Origin: Bacillus sp. ISL-34
GTDB lineage: Bacteria > Bacillota > Bacilli > Bacillales > DSM-1321
Length of the DNA: 64,000 nucleotides
Assembly: GCF_018613325.1 (NCBI RefSeq)
Contig: NZ_JAGGQJ010000023.1
Location: 1 to 64,000 of the forward strand
Direction of reading: 5' to 3'
The position numbers and the translations under genes were made by a program. Shown in pieces: positions 49,544-63,611 of this stretch (the stretch's first letter is position 1; every line of letters begins with the position of its first letter). A model generated the notes under the pieces. The model was not told the DNA's origin, made no database searches, and worked only from the letters and a program-made list of their open reading frames with translations.

Positions 49544-50812
49544 TCAAGCAGATGTTTTCTTTTCTTGTCCTTTGATGGTTGTACCGTCCTTAAGGACAAG
49601 CTTTGGCGATTCATTTTTCGAAATCGTGCTGCCTGTGATTACACATTTTGCAACATCATCACGTGAAGGCAGATCGAACATCACTTCAAGAATGATGCCT
49701 TCGATGATGGAGCGCAGACCACGTGCACCAGTTTTACGTTCAATTGCCTTTTTAGCAATTTCACTTAGCGCTTCCTGTTCGAATTCCAATTCAACATCGT
49801 CAAGCTCAAGTAATTTTTGATATTGTTTAACAAGGGCATTTTTCGGCTTTGTAAGGATTTCTATCAAAGCAGCTTCATCCAATTGCTCAAGAGTCGCAAT
49901 TACCGGAAGACGTCCGATGAATTCCGGAATTAATCCGAAACGAAGCAAGTCTTCAGGAAGGACTTTTGAAAGCAATTCTTTTTCTGCAACATCATCCTTT
50001 TTCACGTCAGAGCCAAAGCCAATGACTTTTTGACCAAGACGGCGTTTGATGATCGGTTCGATGCCATCAAAGGCACCGCCGCAGATGAACAAAATATTGG
50101 TCGTATCGATTTGGATGAATTCCTGATGTGGATGTTTACGTCCACCTTGAGGCGGAACGCTTGCAACCGTTCCTTCAAGAATTTTCAATAATGCTTGTTG
50201 CACACCTTCACCAGACACGTCACGTGTAATGGAAGGATTTTCCGATTTGCGGGCAACTTTATCGATTTCATCAATATAAATGATGCCTTTTTCCGCTTTT
50301 TCCACATCATAATCAGCGGCTTGGATTAATTTTAGAAGGATGTTTTCGACATCTTCCCCAACATATCCAGCTTCCGTCAATGAAGTGGCATCAGCAATAG
50401 CAAAAGGAACATTCAGTAATCGCGCCAATGTTTGCGCAAGAAGGGTTTTCCCGCTTCCCGTCGGTCCGATTAAGGCGATGTTACTTTTAGACAGCTCCAC
50501 ATCGTCGACTTTGCTATTGGAATTGATACGTTTATAGTGGTTGTAAACAGCGACAGCCAAAGATTTCTTTGCCTGTTCTTGTCCAATCACATATTCATCA
50601 AGAATTTCACGGATTTCCATAGGTTTAGGAACATCCCTGAATTCCACTTCTTCATCTGTGCCCAGCTCTTCTTCGACGATCTCCGTACAAAGTTCTATAC
50701 ACTCGTCACAAATATAGACACCTGGACCAGCAACCAGTTTACGGACTTGTTCTTGTGTTTTACCGCAAAAAGAACATTTTAACTGTCCTTTTTCATCATT
50801 AAATTTAAACAT
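49544..50812 (-). CDS. clpX: ClpX ATPase subunit of ClpXP
   Basis: 422 residues. N-terminal C4 zinc finger ([21 protein letters not shown]), AAA+ module [15 protein letters not shown] and [11 protein letters not shown], pore loop GYVGEDVE, and the IGF loop in KVIGFGSDV that docks on ClpP. Unfolds substrates for ClpP. AAAGGGGTG before the ATG. Between tig and lonB as in B. subtilis. Confidence 0.98.
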   Translation of the reverse strand: MFKFNDEKGQLKCSFCGKTQEQVRKLVAGPGVYICDECIELCTEIVEEELGTDEEVEFRDVPKPMEIREILDEYVIGQEQAKKSLAVAVYNHYKRINSNSKVDDVELSKSNIALIGPTGSGKTLLAQTLARLLNVPFAIADATSLTEAGYVGEDVENILLKLIQAADYDVEKAEKGIIYIDEIDKVARKSENPSITRDVSGEGVQQALLKILEGTVASVPPQGGRKHPHQEFIQIDTTNILFICGGAFDGIEPIIKRRLGQKVIGFGSDVKKDDVAEKELLSKVLPEDLLRFGLIPEFIGRLPVIATLEQLDEAALIEILTKPKNALVKQYQKLLELDDVELEFEQEALSEIAKKAIERKTGARGLRSIIEGIILEVMFDLPSRDDVAKCVITGSTISKNESPKLVLKDGTTIKGQEKKTSA

Positions 50813-51174
50813 GTACGTTCACCCCTTTAAATACTCTTCCAACTCTATTACATAGCGGTACCCAATCGTAATGAATAAAAACTAGGCACACATCTACTTA
50901 AGCATTCCAAAATCCATAGTATGTTTTGCATTTTATCATGTTCTTGGAAGTTTAGTAACAAAAATGCTCACGCGTCCGAGTTGTTAAATAAGTATAATAA
51001 TCAATCAATATGTATTTGCCCTTTACCAGTATGCCCAAAACTTTGGATTTTTAAAAGCAGGATTTGCTGTATAAATATGTATATGCGGTATTAGAACTAA
51101 TCTACACCGAAATCCAAAAAAAATCAATCAGGAAATAACCGATATTTGAATTTTACACTAATTCTCAATATGTA
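50813..51174. other. intergenic region, clpX upstream
   Basis: AT-rich; no supported gene. Would contain the clpX promoter, but I see no unambiguous -35/-10 pair and no CtsR-like heptad repeats. Confidence 0.45.
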
Positions 51175-51177
51175 TAA

Positions 51178-51212
51178 AACAAGGCACGATTACTCGCGCC
51201 TTGTTTTTTTTA
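51178..51212 (-). terminator. tig terminator
   Basis: ACAAGGCACG/CGCGCCTTGT stem with T-rich tails on both strands. Confidence 0.88.
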
Positions 51213-51244
51213 AGGAAATATTTAAATCTACTTATTTATAAAAA

Positions 51245-52537
51245 TTATTTTGCGTCAACTGTTTTGCTGTTTTCTACCAAGAAGTCAATCGCTTTCTTAA
51301 TTTTAAGATCGCCTTTGATTCCTTCTACGTTTCCAAGAGCTTGTTTGATCGCATCAACTTCCATATTGTACATAGTAGCCATTTGTGCAAGTTCAGCTTC
51401 TACATCTTCGTCAGTCGCTTCAAGTTTTTCAACTTCAGCGATTGCTTCAAGAGTTAGGCTCGTACGAACTTGTCCTTCAGCTTCTTCTTTCATTTGCGCT
51501 TTTAAAGCTTCTTCGTCTTGACCTGAGAATTGGTAGTAAAGTTCCAAATTAAGACCTTGAGATTGAATGCGTTGAGAGAACTCATTCATCATGCGGTCTA
51601 CTTCATTTGAAATCATTGCTTCAGGAACGTCAATTTCTGCACCTTCAACAGCTTTACCGATTACTGTGTTTTGAATGAAGTTTTCTTCTTCGTGTTTTTT
51701 GTCATGCTCTAGTTTATGTTTTGTTTTTTCTTTAAGTTCAGCCAAAGTTTCCACTTCGTCGTCGACATCTTTCGCGAACTCATCATCCAACTCAGGAAGT
51801 TGTTTTGTTTTGATTTCGTGAATTTTCACTTTGAATACTGCTGGTTTACCTGCAAGTTCAGCAGCATGGTATTCTTCAGGGAATGTAACTTCGATATCTT
51901 TTTCAGCGCCAGTTTCAAGACCGACAAGTTGCTCTTCAAATCCTGGAATGAAAGAGTTTGAACCGATTTCCAATGAATGGTTTTCTGAAGCTCCGCCTTC
52001 GAATGCTTCACCATCAACGAATCCTTCAAAGTCAAGAACAACTGTATCGCCTTCAGCAACTTGTCCTTCTTCTTTAACGACAAGCTCAGCTTGACGCTCT
52101 TGTAAAGTTTTCAATTCGTTTTCAACATCTTCGTCAGTTACTTCAGTATTGAATTTTTCAACTTCAACACCTTTGTAATCTCCCAATTTAACTTCAGGCT
52201 TAACTGTTACAGTTGCAGTGAAGATCAGGTTTTCGCCTTTTTCCATTTTCTCGATGTCGATTTCTGGACGATCTACAGGCTGAATTCCAGCTTCTTCGAC
52301 AGCATTTGCATAAGCATCTGGAAGAATGATATCAAGCGCATCTTGGTAAAGTGATTCTACGCCGAATTTTTTTTCGAACATTTGACGTGGCATTTTACCT
52401 TTACGGAAGCCAGGTACATTTACTTGTTTCACTACTTTTTTGAAAGCTGCGTCTAAACCTTCGTTTACTTTTGCAGCGTCAACTTCAATTGTTAGTACGC
52501 CTTGATTACCTTCTTGTTTTTCCCATTTTACAGACAT
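51245..52537 (-). CDS. tig: trigger factor
   Basis: 430 residues. Ribosome-bound chaperone and prolyl isomerase. N-terminal ribosome-binding [17 protein letters not shown] (the GFRxGxxP signature), a central FKBP domain (about 150-245; [20 protein letters not shown]), and a long helical C-terminal chaperone domain. Acidic overall. Own promoter region of 180 bases. Confidence 0.98.
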   Translation of the reverse strand: MSVKWEKQEGNQGVLTIEVDAAKVNEGLDAAFKKVVKQVNVPGFRKGKMPRQMFEKKFGVESLYQDALDIILPDAYANAVEEAGIQPVDRPEIDIEKMEKGENLIFTATVTVKPEVKLGDYKGVEVEKFNTEVTDEDVENELKTLQERQAELVVKEEGQVAEGDTVVLDFEGFVDGEAFEGGASENHSLEIGSNSFIPGFEEQLVGLETGAEKDIEVTFPEEYHAAELAGKPAVFKVKIHEIKTKQLPELDDEFAKDVDDEVETLAELKEKTKHKLEHDKKHEEENFIQNTVIGKAVEGAEIDVPEAMISNEVDRMMNEFSQRIQSQGLNLELYYQFSGQDEEALKAQMKEEAEGQVRTSLTLEAIAEVEKLEATDEDVEAELAQMATMYNMEVDAIKQALGNVEGIKGDLKIKKAIDFLVENSKTVDAK

Positions 52538-52719
52538 GTGTTTCCCTCCAAAAATCTATATACTTCAATAATAAGCATTGGATGAATATGCTTTGCAAGT
52601 GTTAACAAGTCATCCTTCAAATATACCCAAAAATATTGGGGAAATCGTCAAAATTAGACGATTATACATTACAACCACTACATTATACCACAGGATTAAT
52701 CTGTTACAACAGCAATAGC

Positions 52720-53754
52720 TTAAATAATGGGATAAGAAATTTCTTCAATTTCTTTTATATAGGAAAGAATATCTGCAACGCTTTCCTCTTCAGCCTCGTA
52801 TAGGTCCGCTAAGTCCCTCCCGAAAACCTCCCCGGTCATATATTCTTCCGCCAAGGCATGGTAGGCAGCTGCCCATGCAGGAAAGCTTTCAGGTCCGGGT
52901 TCAAAAGGAAACAATAAAAAAGAATGACGTTCAATCAAACTATGGACCATTTCAAATAAGCTCGGATTATCCTGACTGATTTCCTCTTCCGTCAGTACGG
53001 TTACCTTCTTATAGAAGTCCGTCTCCTTCAAACTTTTCAATTCCCTTGGTATGACCGACTTCGATTGATTGAATTTCCTCAACGTCACTTCCTCGTTATA
53101 TTCCTGGTCGATAAGGATGTTAAGGAGCATCGTTTTAAAGAAAGGGTGTCCCTCATCTTTTTGTAGAAATTTTTCGATTTGAGGGATAAATGGTCGAATA
53201 TTGATATTCGTGAGTTTTGAAATGACTGTAAGCATTTCATTATCCGTTTTCCCTACAAAAAGTTCATCCTCCTGCAATTCCTCTGAAAGCTGCTGATTTT
53301 GCCTTTCCTTCTCCTCTTTTTTATCCTCAAGGGCCCTTTGGCTGAACTGAAGCATCTTTTCGAAATGTTCCTCTTTATCAAAGGGAATTTGGTTTTCTTC
53401 AAATAGCAGTTCGATCGTCGTAACCATTTCCTGATGCTCGCCTAATTGCAGCAGTACCATCAAATAAATATTGATCAGTTGAAAATAGTCGCCGATGCCT
53501 TTATTCAGCATCTCTATACACAACTCTTTTGACTCCTTGTAATGCTCAAGTTCGACTAGTGAGACCACTAGCCCCATGCAAACTTCATCATTCTCGGGCT
53601 CATACTCCCTTGCTTGGCTGAAAAGCTGTGCAGCCGCTTTAAAGTTTCTGTTTCCAAGCTCATCCAGTCCTTTTGCAATCAGCCTTTCACCGAGATTTGG
53701 AAAGGCGATAATCTTGGTTTCTCCGGCCTTCTTTGGGTTATTCTCATTATCCAT
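52720..53754 (-). CDS. ysoA: TPR-repeat protein (ysoA position)
   Basis: 344 residues, cytosolic. TPR-like helical pairs at about 25-110 (GNRNFKAAAQLFSQAREYEP, ELEHYKESKELCIEMLNKG). A charged coiled segment follows (about 145-170), then a C-terminal part of unknown fold. Identified as YsoA by TPR content and by its position between tig and leuD. No known function. Confidence 0.85.
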   Translation of the reverse strand: MDNENNPKKAGETKIIAFPNLGERLIAKGLDELGNRNFKAAAQLFSQAREYEPENDEVCMGLVVSLVELEHYKESKELCIEMLNKGIGDYFQLINIYLMVLLQLGEHQEMVTTIELLFEENQIPFDKEEHFEKMLQFSQRALEDKKEEKERQNQQLSEELQEDELFVGKTDNEMLTVISKLTNINIRPFIPQIEKFLQKDEGHPFFKTMLLNILIDQEYNEEVTLRKFNQSKSVIPRELKSLKETDFYKKVTVLTEEEISQDNPSLFEMVHSLIERHSFLLFPFEPGPESFPAWAAAYHALAEEYMTGEVFGRDLADLYEAEEESVADILSYIKEIEEISYPII

Positions 53755-53854
53755 CCTATTTTCCGCCTCACCGTTCGCTTTTTGAGAAACAGTTTAGCAT
53801 GTAATGGCAGGAAACACAAAATTTATATGGGCGGATGAACACCTTTCTTTCACC

Positions 53855-53900
53855 GAAAAAAATCCCGCATCCTTTCAAATTAAGAAAGGATTACGGGAAA
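53855..53900 (-). terminator. leuD (ilv-leu operon) terminator
   Basis: Minus strand TCCCGTAATCCTTTC paired with AAAGGATGCGGGA, then seven T. Confidence 0.92.
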
Positions 53901-53913
53901 TGACCTTCTTCTA

Positions 53914-54513
53914 TTAAATACTCGATACAGCCTTTTTTTGAGATTCATAGGCAGAAATCTCTTTATCATATTGAAGCGTTATCGAAATTTCATCCCAGCC
54001 TTTGATGAGCATTTCCTTCCAATATGGATGAATTTCAAAGCTTGTTTCAAACCCTTGACCATCTTTCAATGTCTGATTGGGAAGGTCGATCGTCAACTCA
54101 TAGTCAGGTGCCGACACTCTCTCCATTAAATAGTTTACTTCAGCCTGGGTCAAGGCGATGGGCACCATGCCATTTTTCATGCAATTACTTTTAAAGATAT
54201 CGGCATAAGACGGAGCGATGATGATATCGAATCCGTAGTCTTTCAATGACCAAGGGGCATGCTCACGCGAAGAACCGCAGCCAAAATTCTCTCCTGCTAT
54301 TAAGATGGACGTGTTTTGATTATGAGGCTGATTCAATTCAAAATCAGGACGTTTGTTTCCATTTTCATCAAAACGCCAGTTATAGAATAAAAATTCGCCA
54401 AATCCGCTTCGCTCAATCCGTTTTAAAAATTGCTTCGGAATGATTTGGTCCGTATCCACGTTTTTACGGTCAAGTGCCGCCGCTCTTCCTTTATATATAG
54501 TAATGGGTTCCAT
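53914..54513 (-). CDS. leuD: 3-isopropylmalate dehydratase small subunit LeuD
   Basis: 199 residues from ATG 54513 (GGAGGTGCAAAG upstream; three extra codons discounted). Forms isopropylmalate isomerase with LeuC. NVDTDQIIPKQFLKRI and FGCGSSREHAPWSL are the substrate-recognition motifs. Last gene of the ilv-leu operon, 28 bases after leuC. Confidence 0.97.
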   Translation of the reverse strand: MEPITIYKGRAAALDRKNVDTDQIIPKQFLKRIERSGFGEFLFYNWRFDENGNKRPDFELNQPHNQNTSILIAGENFGCGSSREHAPWSLKDYGFDIIIAPSYADIFKSNCMKNGMVPIALTQAEVNYLMERVSAPDYELTIDLPNQTLKDGQGFETSFEIHPYWKEMLIKGWDEISITLQYDKEISAYESQKKAVSSI

Positions 54514-54541
54514 TCTTTGCACCTCCGGTTAATTCGTATTC

Positions 54542-55951
54542 TTAATGGACTTGTTCAGTTCTTTTCAAATTCCTAATATCGACAAATTTCCCATGAATGG
54601 CTGCCGCGGCAGCCATAGCCGGACTAACGAGGTGTGTTCTTGCTCCAGCTCCTTGCCTGCCTTCAAAGTTCCGATTACTTGTGGAGGCACAATGCTCACC
54701 GGCCGGAACCACGTCAGGATTCATGCTCAGGCACATGCTGCAGCCCGATTCACGCCATTCGAAGCCCGCAGTTTTGAAGATTTCATCCAACCCTTCATCT
54801 TCCGCTTGCCTTTTGACGCTTTGTGAACCGGGAACGACCATTGCCCGAACTCCTTTTTGAACAGTTTGGCCTTCAATCATTTCTGCAGCTTGCCGTAAGT
54901 CCTCAATGCGTGAATTGGTACACGATCCTATGAAAACATGTTGTACGGGAATTTCCGTGATCGGCATGCCTTCCTCAAGACCCATATACTCAATGGCTCG
55001 ATTCAATTCCTTGGGATCCATGATATCTTCCGCAAAGGTAGGCACTTTACCGTCCACTCCACTAGCCATTCCAGGATTCGTCCCCCAGCTCACCATTGGT
55101 GGAATCAGACTGCCATCAAGAATGATTTCTTGGTCATATACAGCATCCTCATCACTTGAAAGTGACTTCCAATCCTGAACACATCGCTCGAACTCTTCTC
55201 CTTTCGGCAAATATTTACGACCTTTCAAATAAGAGAAAGTTGTTTCATCGGGAGCTACCAGCCCCGCTCTAGCCCCGCCTTCTATCGACATATTGCAAAC
55301 CGTCATTCTCTCTTCCATTGACATATCCCGGAAAACTTCCCCACAATACTCAATGACATGCCCCGTGCCAAAATCGACGCCGAATTGGGAAATCACATAT
55401 AAAATGACATCTTTCGCCATTACGCCATGACCAAGCTTGCCATTAACCTCAAGCTTTAATGTTTTGGGTTTTGTTTGCCATAGGGTTTGTGTGGCCAAAA
55501 CATGCTCGACCTCACTCGTACCGATTCCGAACGCAATCGATCCAAAAGCACCATGTGTGGAAGTATGACTGTCACCGCAGACAATCGTCATCCCTGGCTG
55601 TGTAAGCCCTAATTCCGGCCCGATAACGTGAACGATCCCTTGATCCGGGCTGTCTAAATCTGCAAGGCGGATACCGAATTCCTTACAGTTTTGCGCAAGC
55701 GCCTCTAATTGTTTCCTTGCAATATCATCCTCGATGAAATAGCGGTTAACGGTTGGCACATTATGATCCATTGTAGCAAAAGTGCGGTCGGGCCTTCTGA
55801 CTGTGCGTCCTTTTAATCTCAATCCTTCGAATGCTTGCGGAGAGGTCACTTCATGAATATATTGAAGGTCTATATAAATTAAATCCGGTTTATTCTCCTC
55901 TTCATTTACAATATGGCGATCCCATATTTTCTCTATTATCGACTTTCCCAT
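54542..55951 (-). CDS. leuC: 3-isopropylmalate dehydratase large subunit LeuC
   Basis: 469 residues from ATG 55951 (GAGGTGGG upstream). Aconitase family; [4Fe-4S] cysteines in [13 protein letters not shown] and [32 protein letters not shown] is the family signature. Interconverts 2- and 3-isopropylmalate. Separated from leuB by a terminator-like hairpin. Confidence 0.97.
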   Translation of the reverse strand: MGKSIIEKIWDRHIVNEEENKPDLIYIDLQYIHEVTSPQAFEGLRLKGRTVRRPDRTFATMDHNVPTVNRYFIEDDIARKQLEALAQNCKEFGIRLADLDSPDQGIVHVIGPELGLTQPGMTIVCGDSHTSTHGAFGSIAFGIGTSEVEHVLATQTLWQTKPKTLKLEVNGKLGHGVMAKDVILYVISQFGVDFGTGHVIEYCGEVFRDMSMEERMTVCNMSIEGGARAGLVAPDETTFSYLKGRKYLPKGEEFERCVQDWKSLSSDEDAVYDQEIILDGSLIPPMVSWGTNPGMASGVDGKVPTFAEDIMDPKELNRAIEYMGLEEGMPITEIPVQHVFIGSCTNSRIEDLRQAAEMIEGQTVQKGVRAMVVPGSQSVKRQAEDEGLDEIFKTAGFEWRESGCSMCLSMNPDVVPAGEHCASTSNRNFEGRQGAGARTHLVSPAMAAAAAIHGKFVDIRNLKRTEQVH

Positions 55952-55984
55952 CACTATCCCACCTCGATCAATCTTGTATTTTTT

Positions 55985-56013
55985 TAAAAAACACGGCCTA
56001 ATGTTAGGCCGTG
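55985..56013 (-). terminator. intra-operon terminator between leuB and leuC
   Basis: Minus strand CACGGCCTAA-CA-TTAGGCCGTG perfect hairpin followed by six T; lies inside the ilv-leu operon, nine bases after the leuB stop. Confidence 0.85.
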
Positions 56014-56021
56014 AAAGAAGT

Positions 56022-57134
56022 TTATGCGTAAGCTCCCATGATGTTGGAAATGGCTTCCTGGTCTAAAAGATTAGCTTTTATTTCTGCAATCATCTCTGAA
56101 GTAGACGTAATATTTGGTTGGCCATTGGCGATATCGCCTGTTCTCAAGCCATATTCAAGGACCGTTTCCACCGCCTGCTCAACGGCTTGCGCCTCATCTT
56201 CCAAACCAAAGGATAGACGCAGCATGGAAGCCGCTGATAAAATCGTCCCAATCGGATTAGCCAGGTTTTTGCCCGCGATATCCGGGGCAGAACCATGAAT
56301 CGGTTCATATAGATTAGGCCCTTTTGTTGATATAGAGGCGGAAGGAAGCATTCCAAGCGAGCCAGTCAATACCGACGCTTCATCGCTTAAAATATCACCG
56401 AACATATTCTCCGTCACGATAATATCAAATTGTTTCGGGTTTTTGATCAATTGCATGGCTGCATTATCAACAAGCATATTTTCAAGGATTACATCCGGAT
56501 AGTCCTTGGCAATTTCTTCAGCCGTCTCACGCCACATCCTGCTTGATTCAAGAACATTCGCTTTATCCACGGATGTTACTTTTTTCTTGCGATCCGATGC
56601 TAATGCAAAAGCAAGTTCAATGATGCGCTTCATTTCGCTTTTCTGATAGAAAAGCGTATCGACGACCGCTTCTTTCCCTTCTTTTTCAACGCGCTCACTT
56701 GGCTTTCCGAAATAAAGGCCGCCAGTTAGTTCCCTGACAATCACGAAATCCACATCTTCAATGAATTCCTTTTTAAGAGGAGAAGATTCCGACAAGCTGG
56801 AATAATAGCTGATTGGACGGATGTTAGCATAAAGATTCAAATCTTTTCGGATTTTCAACAAACCTCGTTCCGGTCTTAGGTGTGCAGGCTGGTCATCCCA
56901 CTTAGGTCCTCCAACGGCCCCTAATAATACCGCATCGCTGTTTTTACAAATCTCCACTGTTTCATCCGGCAGGGGCGAACCTGTGTTATCAATGGCCCCG
57001 CCGCCAATCTCACCATATTGAAATTCAAAATCGTGTCCATATCTTTGGGCAACGGCTTCGAGGATTTCTACAGCGCCTCTTGTTACTTCTTTCCCGATGC
57101 CATCTCCTTGAAGCACCGCAATATTCCTTTTCAT
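56022..57134 (-). CDS. leuB: 3-isopropylmalate dehydrogenase LeuB
   Basis: 370 residues. NAD-dependent oxidative decarboxylation of 3-isopropylmalate. [12 protein letters not shown] at the N-terminus, substrate Arg set in [22 protein letters not shown], Mg-binding [19 protein letters not shown], and NAD loop [25 protein letters not shown] before the ATG. Confidence 0.97.
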   Translation of the reverse strand: MKRNIAVLQGDGIGKEVTRGAVEILEAVAQRYGHDFEFQYGEIGGGAIDNTGSPLPDETVEICKNSDAVLLGAVGGPKWDDQPAHLRPERGLLKIRKDLNLYANIRPISYYSSLSESSPLKKEFIEDVDFVIVRELTGGLYFGKPSERVEKEGKEAVVDTLFYQKSEMKRIIELAFALASDRKKKVTSVDKANVLESSRMWRETAEEIAKDYPDVILENMLVDNAAMQLIKNPKQFDIIVTENMFGDILSDEASVLTGSLGMLPSASISTKGPNLYEPIHGSAPDIAGKNLANPIGTILSAASMLRLSFGLEDEAQAVEQAVETVLEYGLRTGDIANGQPNITSTSEMIAEIKANLLDQEAISNIMGAYA

Positions 57135-57149
57135 CGAAATCTCCCCTTC

Positions 57150-60275
<3,126 letters not shown>

Positions 60276-60278
60276 TGA

Positions 60279-61994
60279 TTAAACTCCTTCCATTTCATCA
60301 AGCCCTTTTCCTTGTGCTACCATCGGAAAGACATTTTCTTTTTGTTTTACGCGGAAATCAATCAAAACTGGACCATCAGTCTTTAACGCTATATCCAGGC
60401 AGTGGCTTGCTTCTTCCTCCGTCGTCACTTTGTATCCCGGAATACCATAAGCATCGGCCAATTTCACGAAATCCGGATGCGATTGAAAAATACTGTGTGA
60501 GAAACGGTTATCATGAAAGAGTTCCTGCCACTGTCTTACCATCCCGAGTGCCCCGTTGTTGACGATGATGATTTTGATTGGCAGATTCAATTCGGCAATG
60601 ACTGAAAGTTCCTGCAGGCACATCTGGAATCCACCATCCCCCGATATGGAAAGCACCGTCGCTTTCGGATTCGCCAGTTGCGCTCCGAGAGCCGAAGGTA
60701 AGCCAAAGCCCATCGTCCCCAATCCACCGGAAGTGACCCATGAATTCGGTTTGTTAAACGGATAGTATTGTGCTGCCCACATTTGATGCTGTCCAACATC
60801 CGTCGTAACAATGGCCTCCCCATTCGTTTTTTCATGAAGCATCTGGATGACACGCTGAGGTTTCAGGACGCCTTCTTCATGGGTATAACGCAATGGGAAC
60901 TCTTCATTCCATGCAGTCAGCTGTGTTGTCCATTCATCAATTCCCGGTTTCTTGCCATTTTGCGCAATCAACTCTGCCAGGGCTTCATTGGCACTTCCGA
61001 CGACCGGAATTTTTGTCGGCACGTTTTTACCGATTTCCGCTGGATCAATATCGATATGGGCCACCGTTGCATGCTGTGCGAATTTCGCTAGATTCCCAGT
61101 CAATCGATCATCGAACCTGGCACCGATATTGATTAATAAATCACATTTCGATAACGCCATGTTTGCTGCATAGCAGCCATGCATACCACCCATTCCGATA
61201 AAGAGAGGATGTTCCGCCGGAAAGCCCCCAAGACCCAATAAAGTGTGGACGACGGGAATGCCTTGCTGCTCGACATATTCCTTTAATAGATGGGAGGCCT
61301 TTGCATGCAGGACTCCTGCCCCTGCTAGAATGACCGGTCTTTTCGCTCCGCTTACGGCTTCAACAAGCTTTCTGATCTGTAAGTAATTCGGCTTGGTCGT
61401 CGGCTGATAGCCAGGGAGATCCATTTCTGGCTCCTTATCCGTCGATACACCTTCTATAATGGCCATATCCTTAGGGATATCGATTAATACTGGACCGGGC
61501 CGTCCGCTGGAAGCGATATAAAAAGCTTCTTTTATAATGCGCGGAAGGTCTTCCGGCTTCCTTACCTGATAGTTATGTTTTGTAATCGGGGTAGTGATCC
61601 CCAGTACATCAGCTTCCTGGAAAGCGTCCGTACCAATTACACTGGTAGCTACCTGACCCGAAATTACCACGAGCGGTAAAGAGTCGATCATTGCATCGGC
61701 CAAACCGGTGACGATGTTCGTTGCCCCTGGACCGGATGTGACTATGACCACCCCCGGCTTGCCGGTAATCCTGGCATATCCTTCCGCTGCATGGATCGCA
61801 CCTTGTTCGTGCCTTGTCAAAATATGAAAAAGTTCTGAACTGTAAAGCTTGTCATAAATCGGCAATACGGAACCTCCCGGATAACCAAAGATGACTTCAA
61901 CATTTTCCTTTTTCAATGCATTCAGCAGAAATTCGGCACCACTATAATGTGTCTTTCCACTTTTCCGATCAGCAACAACTGACTTTTGAGTCAT
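60279..61994 (-). CDS. ilvB: acetolactate synthase large subunit IlvB
   Basis: 571 residues. TPP/FAD enzyme for the first common step of branched-chain amino-acid synthesis. Catalytic Glu in [13 protein letters not shown] region ([19 protein letters not shown]), FAD domain centre, and TPP motif [20 protein letters not shown]...NN. GAAGGAGG before the ATG. First gene of the seven-gene operon, behind the leucine T-box. Confidence 0.97.
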   Translation of the reverse strand: MTQKSVVADRKSGKTHYSGAEFLLNALKKENVEVIFGYPGGSVLPIYDKLYSSELFHILTRHEQGAIHAAEGYARITGKPGVVIVTSGPGATNIVTGLADAMIDSLPLVVISGQVATSVIGTDAFQEADVLGITTPITKHNYQVRKPEDLPRIIKEAFYIASSGRPGPVLIDIPKDMAIIEGVSTDKEPEMDLPGYQPTTKPNYLQIRKLVEAVSGAKRPVILAGAGVLHAKASHLLKEYVEQQGIPVVHTLLGLGGFPAEHPLFIGMGGMHGCYAANMALSKCDLLINIGARFDDRLTGNLAKFAQHATVAHIDIDPAEIGKNVPTKIPVVGSANEALAELIAQNGKKPGIDEWTTQLTAWNEEFPLRYTHEEGVLKPQRVIQMLHEKTNGEAIVTTDVGQHQMWAAQYYPFNKPNSWVTSGGLGTMGFGLPSALGAQLANPKATVLSISGDGGFQMCLQELSVIAELNLPIKIIIVNNGALGMVRQWQELFHDNRFSHSIFQSHPDFVKLADAYGIPGYKVTTEEEASHCLDIALKTDGPVLIDFRVKQKENVFPMVAQGKGLDEMEGV

Positions 61995-62057
61995 TTCGTA
62001 AAAACCTCCTTCGCTTTTTCATCATTTTTTCTAAGATTCAGAATTTTCAGCTTTTTA

Positions 62058-62411
62058 AGCATACAAAAAAGCCTTTTCACCCCAAATGTACTTGCACTCG
62101 GCAAGTTAAAGGGGTGAAAAGGCTTTATGAGCCACTCCACGGTACCACCCTTTTTCGCATGAAACTCCATGCGCACTTTGAATAGCCTACACTATTCTCT
62201 GTTTTGGTAACGGGTACTGGTACGCACCCGTTCAGCCCTACTAGTCTGACGTTCAAGCTGAAACTCCAAGGTGAGTTCATCTTTCGGGACAATACCGGCT
62301 CTCAGCTACCCGGCTCTCTGTGACTGCCTTTTTAAAAGACTACTTATCCTCTTCAATGCTTTTCGCATTATTCATATTTTTTGAAACGCTTATGTTTGAT
62401 GTCTTGTATTT
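62058..62411 (-). promoter_or_regulatory. leucine T-box leader of the ilv-leu operon
   Basis: Minus-strand leader with a complete T-box architecture. Stem I holds the specifier CTC (Leu, at 62275-62273, in GATGAACTCACC); the T-box AGGGTGGTACCGTGG lies at 62151-62137; the terminator AAAGCCTTTTCACCCC / GGGGTGAAAAGGCTTT is followed by six T (about 62127-62063). Reads uncharged tRNA-Leu. Confidence 0.96.
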
Positions 62412-62417
62412 GTGATT

Positions 62418-62446
62418 ATCTTACGTGTATTTCAGGTAGTAGTCAA
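62418..62446 (-). promoter_or_regulatory. ilv-leu sigma-A promoter
   Basis: Minus strand TTGACT (62446-62441), 17 bases, TAAGAT (62423-62418), just before the T-box leader. Confidence 0.8.
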
Positions 62447-62458
62447 CAGGTTTTTAGA

Positions 62459-62473
62459 AATTTTTTGATAATT
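62459..62473. promoter_or_regulatory. candidate CodY box
   Basis: AATTTTTTGATAATT matches the CodY consensus AATTTTCWGAAAATT with two mismatches, 13 bases upstream of the -35. CodY represses ilv-leu in B. subtilis. From here to 62671 no gene is seen. Confidence 0.5.
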
Positions 62474-62671
62474 CTAAATTGCAAGATTTGTTGTATACGC
62501 TTACATACCTATCATGACCACATTCTATAAAAAAAAGTTTTTTCAATTTTTAATTTTTAAAACCGTCAGATATCCCATAAAAATTATTAAAATGATGAAC
62601 TTCTCCACTGAAATATCCTCGCACTACTCACATGATGCCAGTCACTAGTTATGGTTTTCTCAAATAGCGGA

Positions 62672-63184
62672 TCATCCACTTTCCCTTTCAGCTTCATTTT
62701 CACTGTTCGCTGACGCCACTCTTGAAACAAGATTCGGCCTCAATCCCTTTTGAAGATCTCTCGTGGATAAACCGCCTGACATTCCAAGATGCGGATAATC
62801 CCGGAACAATTCAAAATCCCCTCCCCATACAAATCCCAGGGATTTTGCTATGGCCGCCACCCTTGTCCACTTTTCGCCCTCTGTCCACAATGTCCGCTTG
62901 CCGTCATCACTAACAATGACAAAATCTACAGCAAGTCCATAGTTATGCAAGGATTGGCCCGCTCTGGCATAAGTCACGATTGGCTTTGATTTATTCGTTC
63001 TGCCTCGTTCATACAATTCATTTTGTTCTTGGAAACTTCGATAACCTGCCGTTATTTGAACAAATATCCCCGCTTCATAAGCTAATTTAACCACTTCGAG
63101 TATCGTCTCGTTCACGACCGGGTTCATACCGCCTCCCATATTTTCCTTTGCAGAATTCAATAGGGTTTGTAATTTGATGGCCAT
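62672..63184 (-). CDS. M15-family peptidoglycan peptidase (CwlK/endolysin type)
   Basis: 170 residues. Zinc D-Ala-D-Ala carboxypeptidase / L-Ala-D-Glu endopeptidase domain over most of the length: ITAGYRSFQEQNELYERGR, zinc ligands in SLHNYGLAVDFVI and DYPHLGMSG. No signal peptide or membrane anchor and no SH3 or peptidoglycan-binding domain, unlike secreted B. subtilis CwlK; this is the layout of a phage-type endolysin catalytic domain. Start ATG 63184 with GGGGAGGTG. Cut orientation: minus strand, adjacent to the ilvB control region, where B. subtilis has no such gene. Substrate bond not determinable. Confidence 0.88.
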   Translation of the reverse strand: MAIKLQTLLNSAKENMGGGMNPVVNETILEVVKLAYEAGIFVQITAGYRSFQEQNELYERGRTNKSKPIVTYARAGQSLHNYGLAVDFVIVSDDGKRTLWTEGEKWTRVAAIAKSLGFVWGGDFELFRDYPHLGMSGGLSTRDLQKGLRPNLVSRVASANSENEAERESG

Positions 63185-63283
63185 CCGAGCACCTCCCCTA
63201 TATTAAATGCGAACAACACTGTAGGCGGAAAGGCGTTTTATCTTATTTCACTTGAAGAATTTAAAAGGGGGTGATGAATAGAC

Positions 63284-63331
63284 AAAGGGCTGAACACAGG
63301 GAGAAATATATCATCCCCTGGTCCAGCCCTC
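63284..63331 (-). terminator. terminator after the GNAT-like gene
   Basis: GGGCTG...CAGCCC outer and CAGGG/CCCTG inner pairing with a TTTG tail on the minus strand, directly after the stop. Confidence 0.7.
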
Positions 63332-63335
63332 TGGT

Positions 63336-63611
63336 TCATTTAGCCAATACATCCTCGTATTCTTCACTTTTTTCAAATTGTTTTTGAACGAACGAACATA
63401 CCGGAACGATTTTCAGTTTTTCCTCCCTTGCGAATCCTATTACCTTTTCAACAAGGGCATTTCCTACCTTTTTCCCGCGAAGCTTGTCAGAAACAACGGT
63501 ATGATCGACCGTGATTTCATCATCACCTGATTTAAAGAATGTGATCTCCGCTAGTTTCTCACCAGATTCTTCGACAAAAAAAGAACTATCACCTTTTTTG
63601 ATATCAACCAT
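63336..63611 (-). CDS. small GNAT-like N-acetyltransferase (YjdJ type)
   Basis: 91 residues with GGAGGTC before the ATG. Short single-domain GNAT of the YjdJ/Gcn5-like class: AEITFFKSGDDEITVDHTVV, the acetyl-CoA loop VSDKLRGKKVGNALVEKVIG (RGxxxGxxL variant), and IVPVCSFVQKQFEKSEEY. Substrate unknown. Monocistronic. Confidence 0.88.
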   Translation of the reverse strand: MVDIKKGDSSFFVEESGEKLAEITFFKSGDDEITVDHTVVSDKLRGKKVGNALVEKVIGFAREEKLKIVPVCSFVQKQFEKSEEYEDVLAK

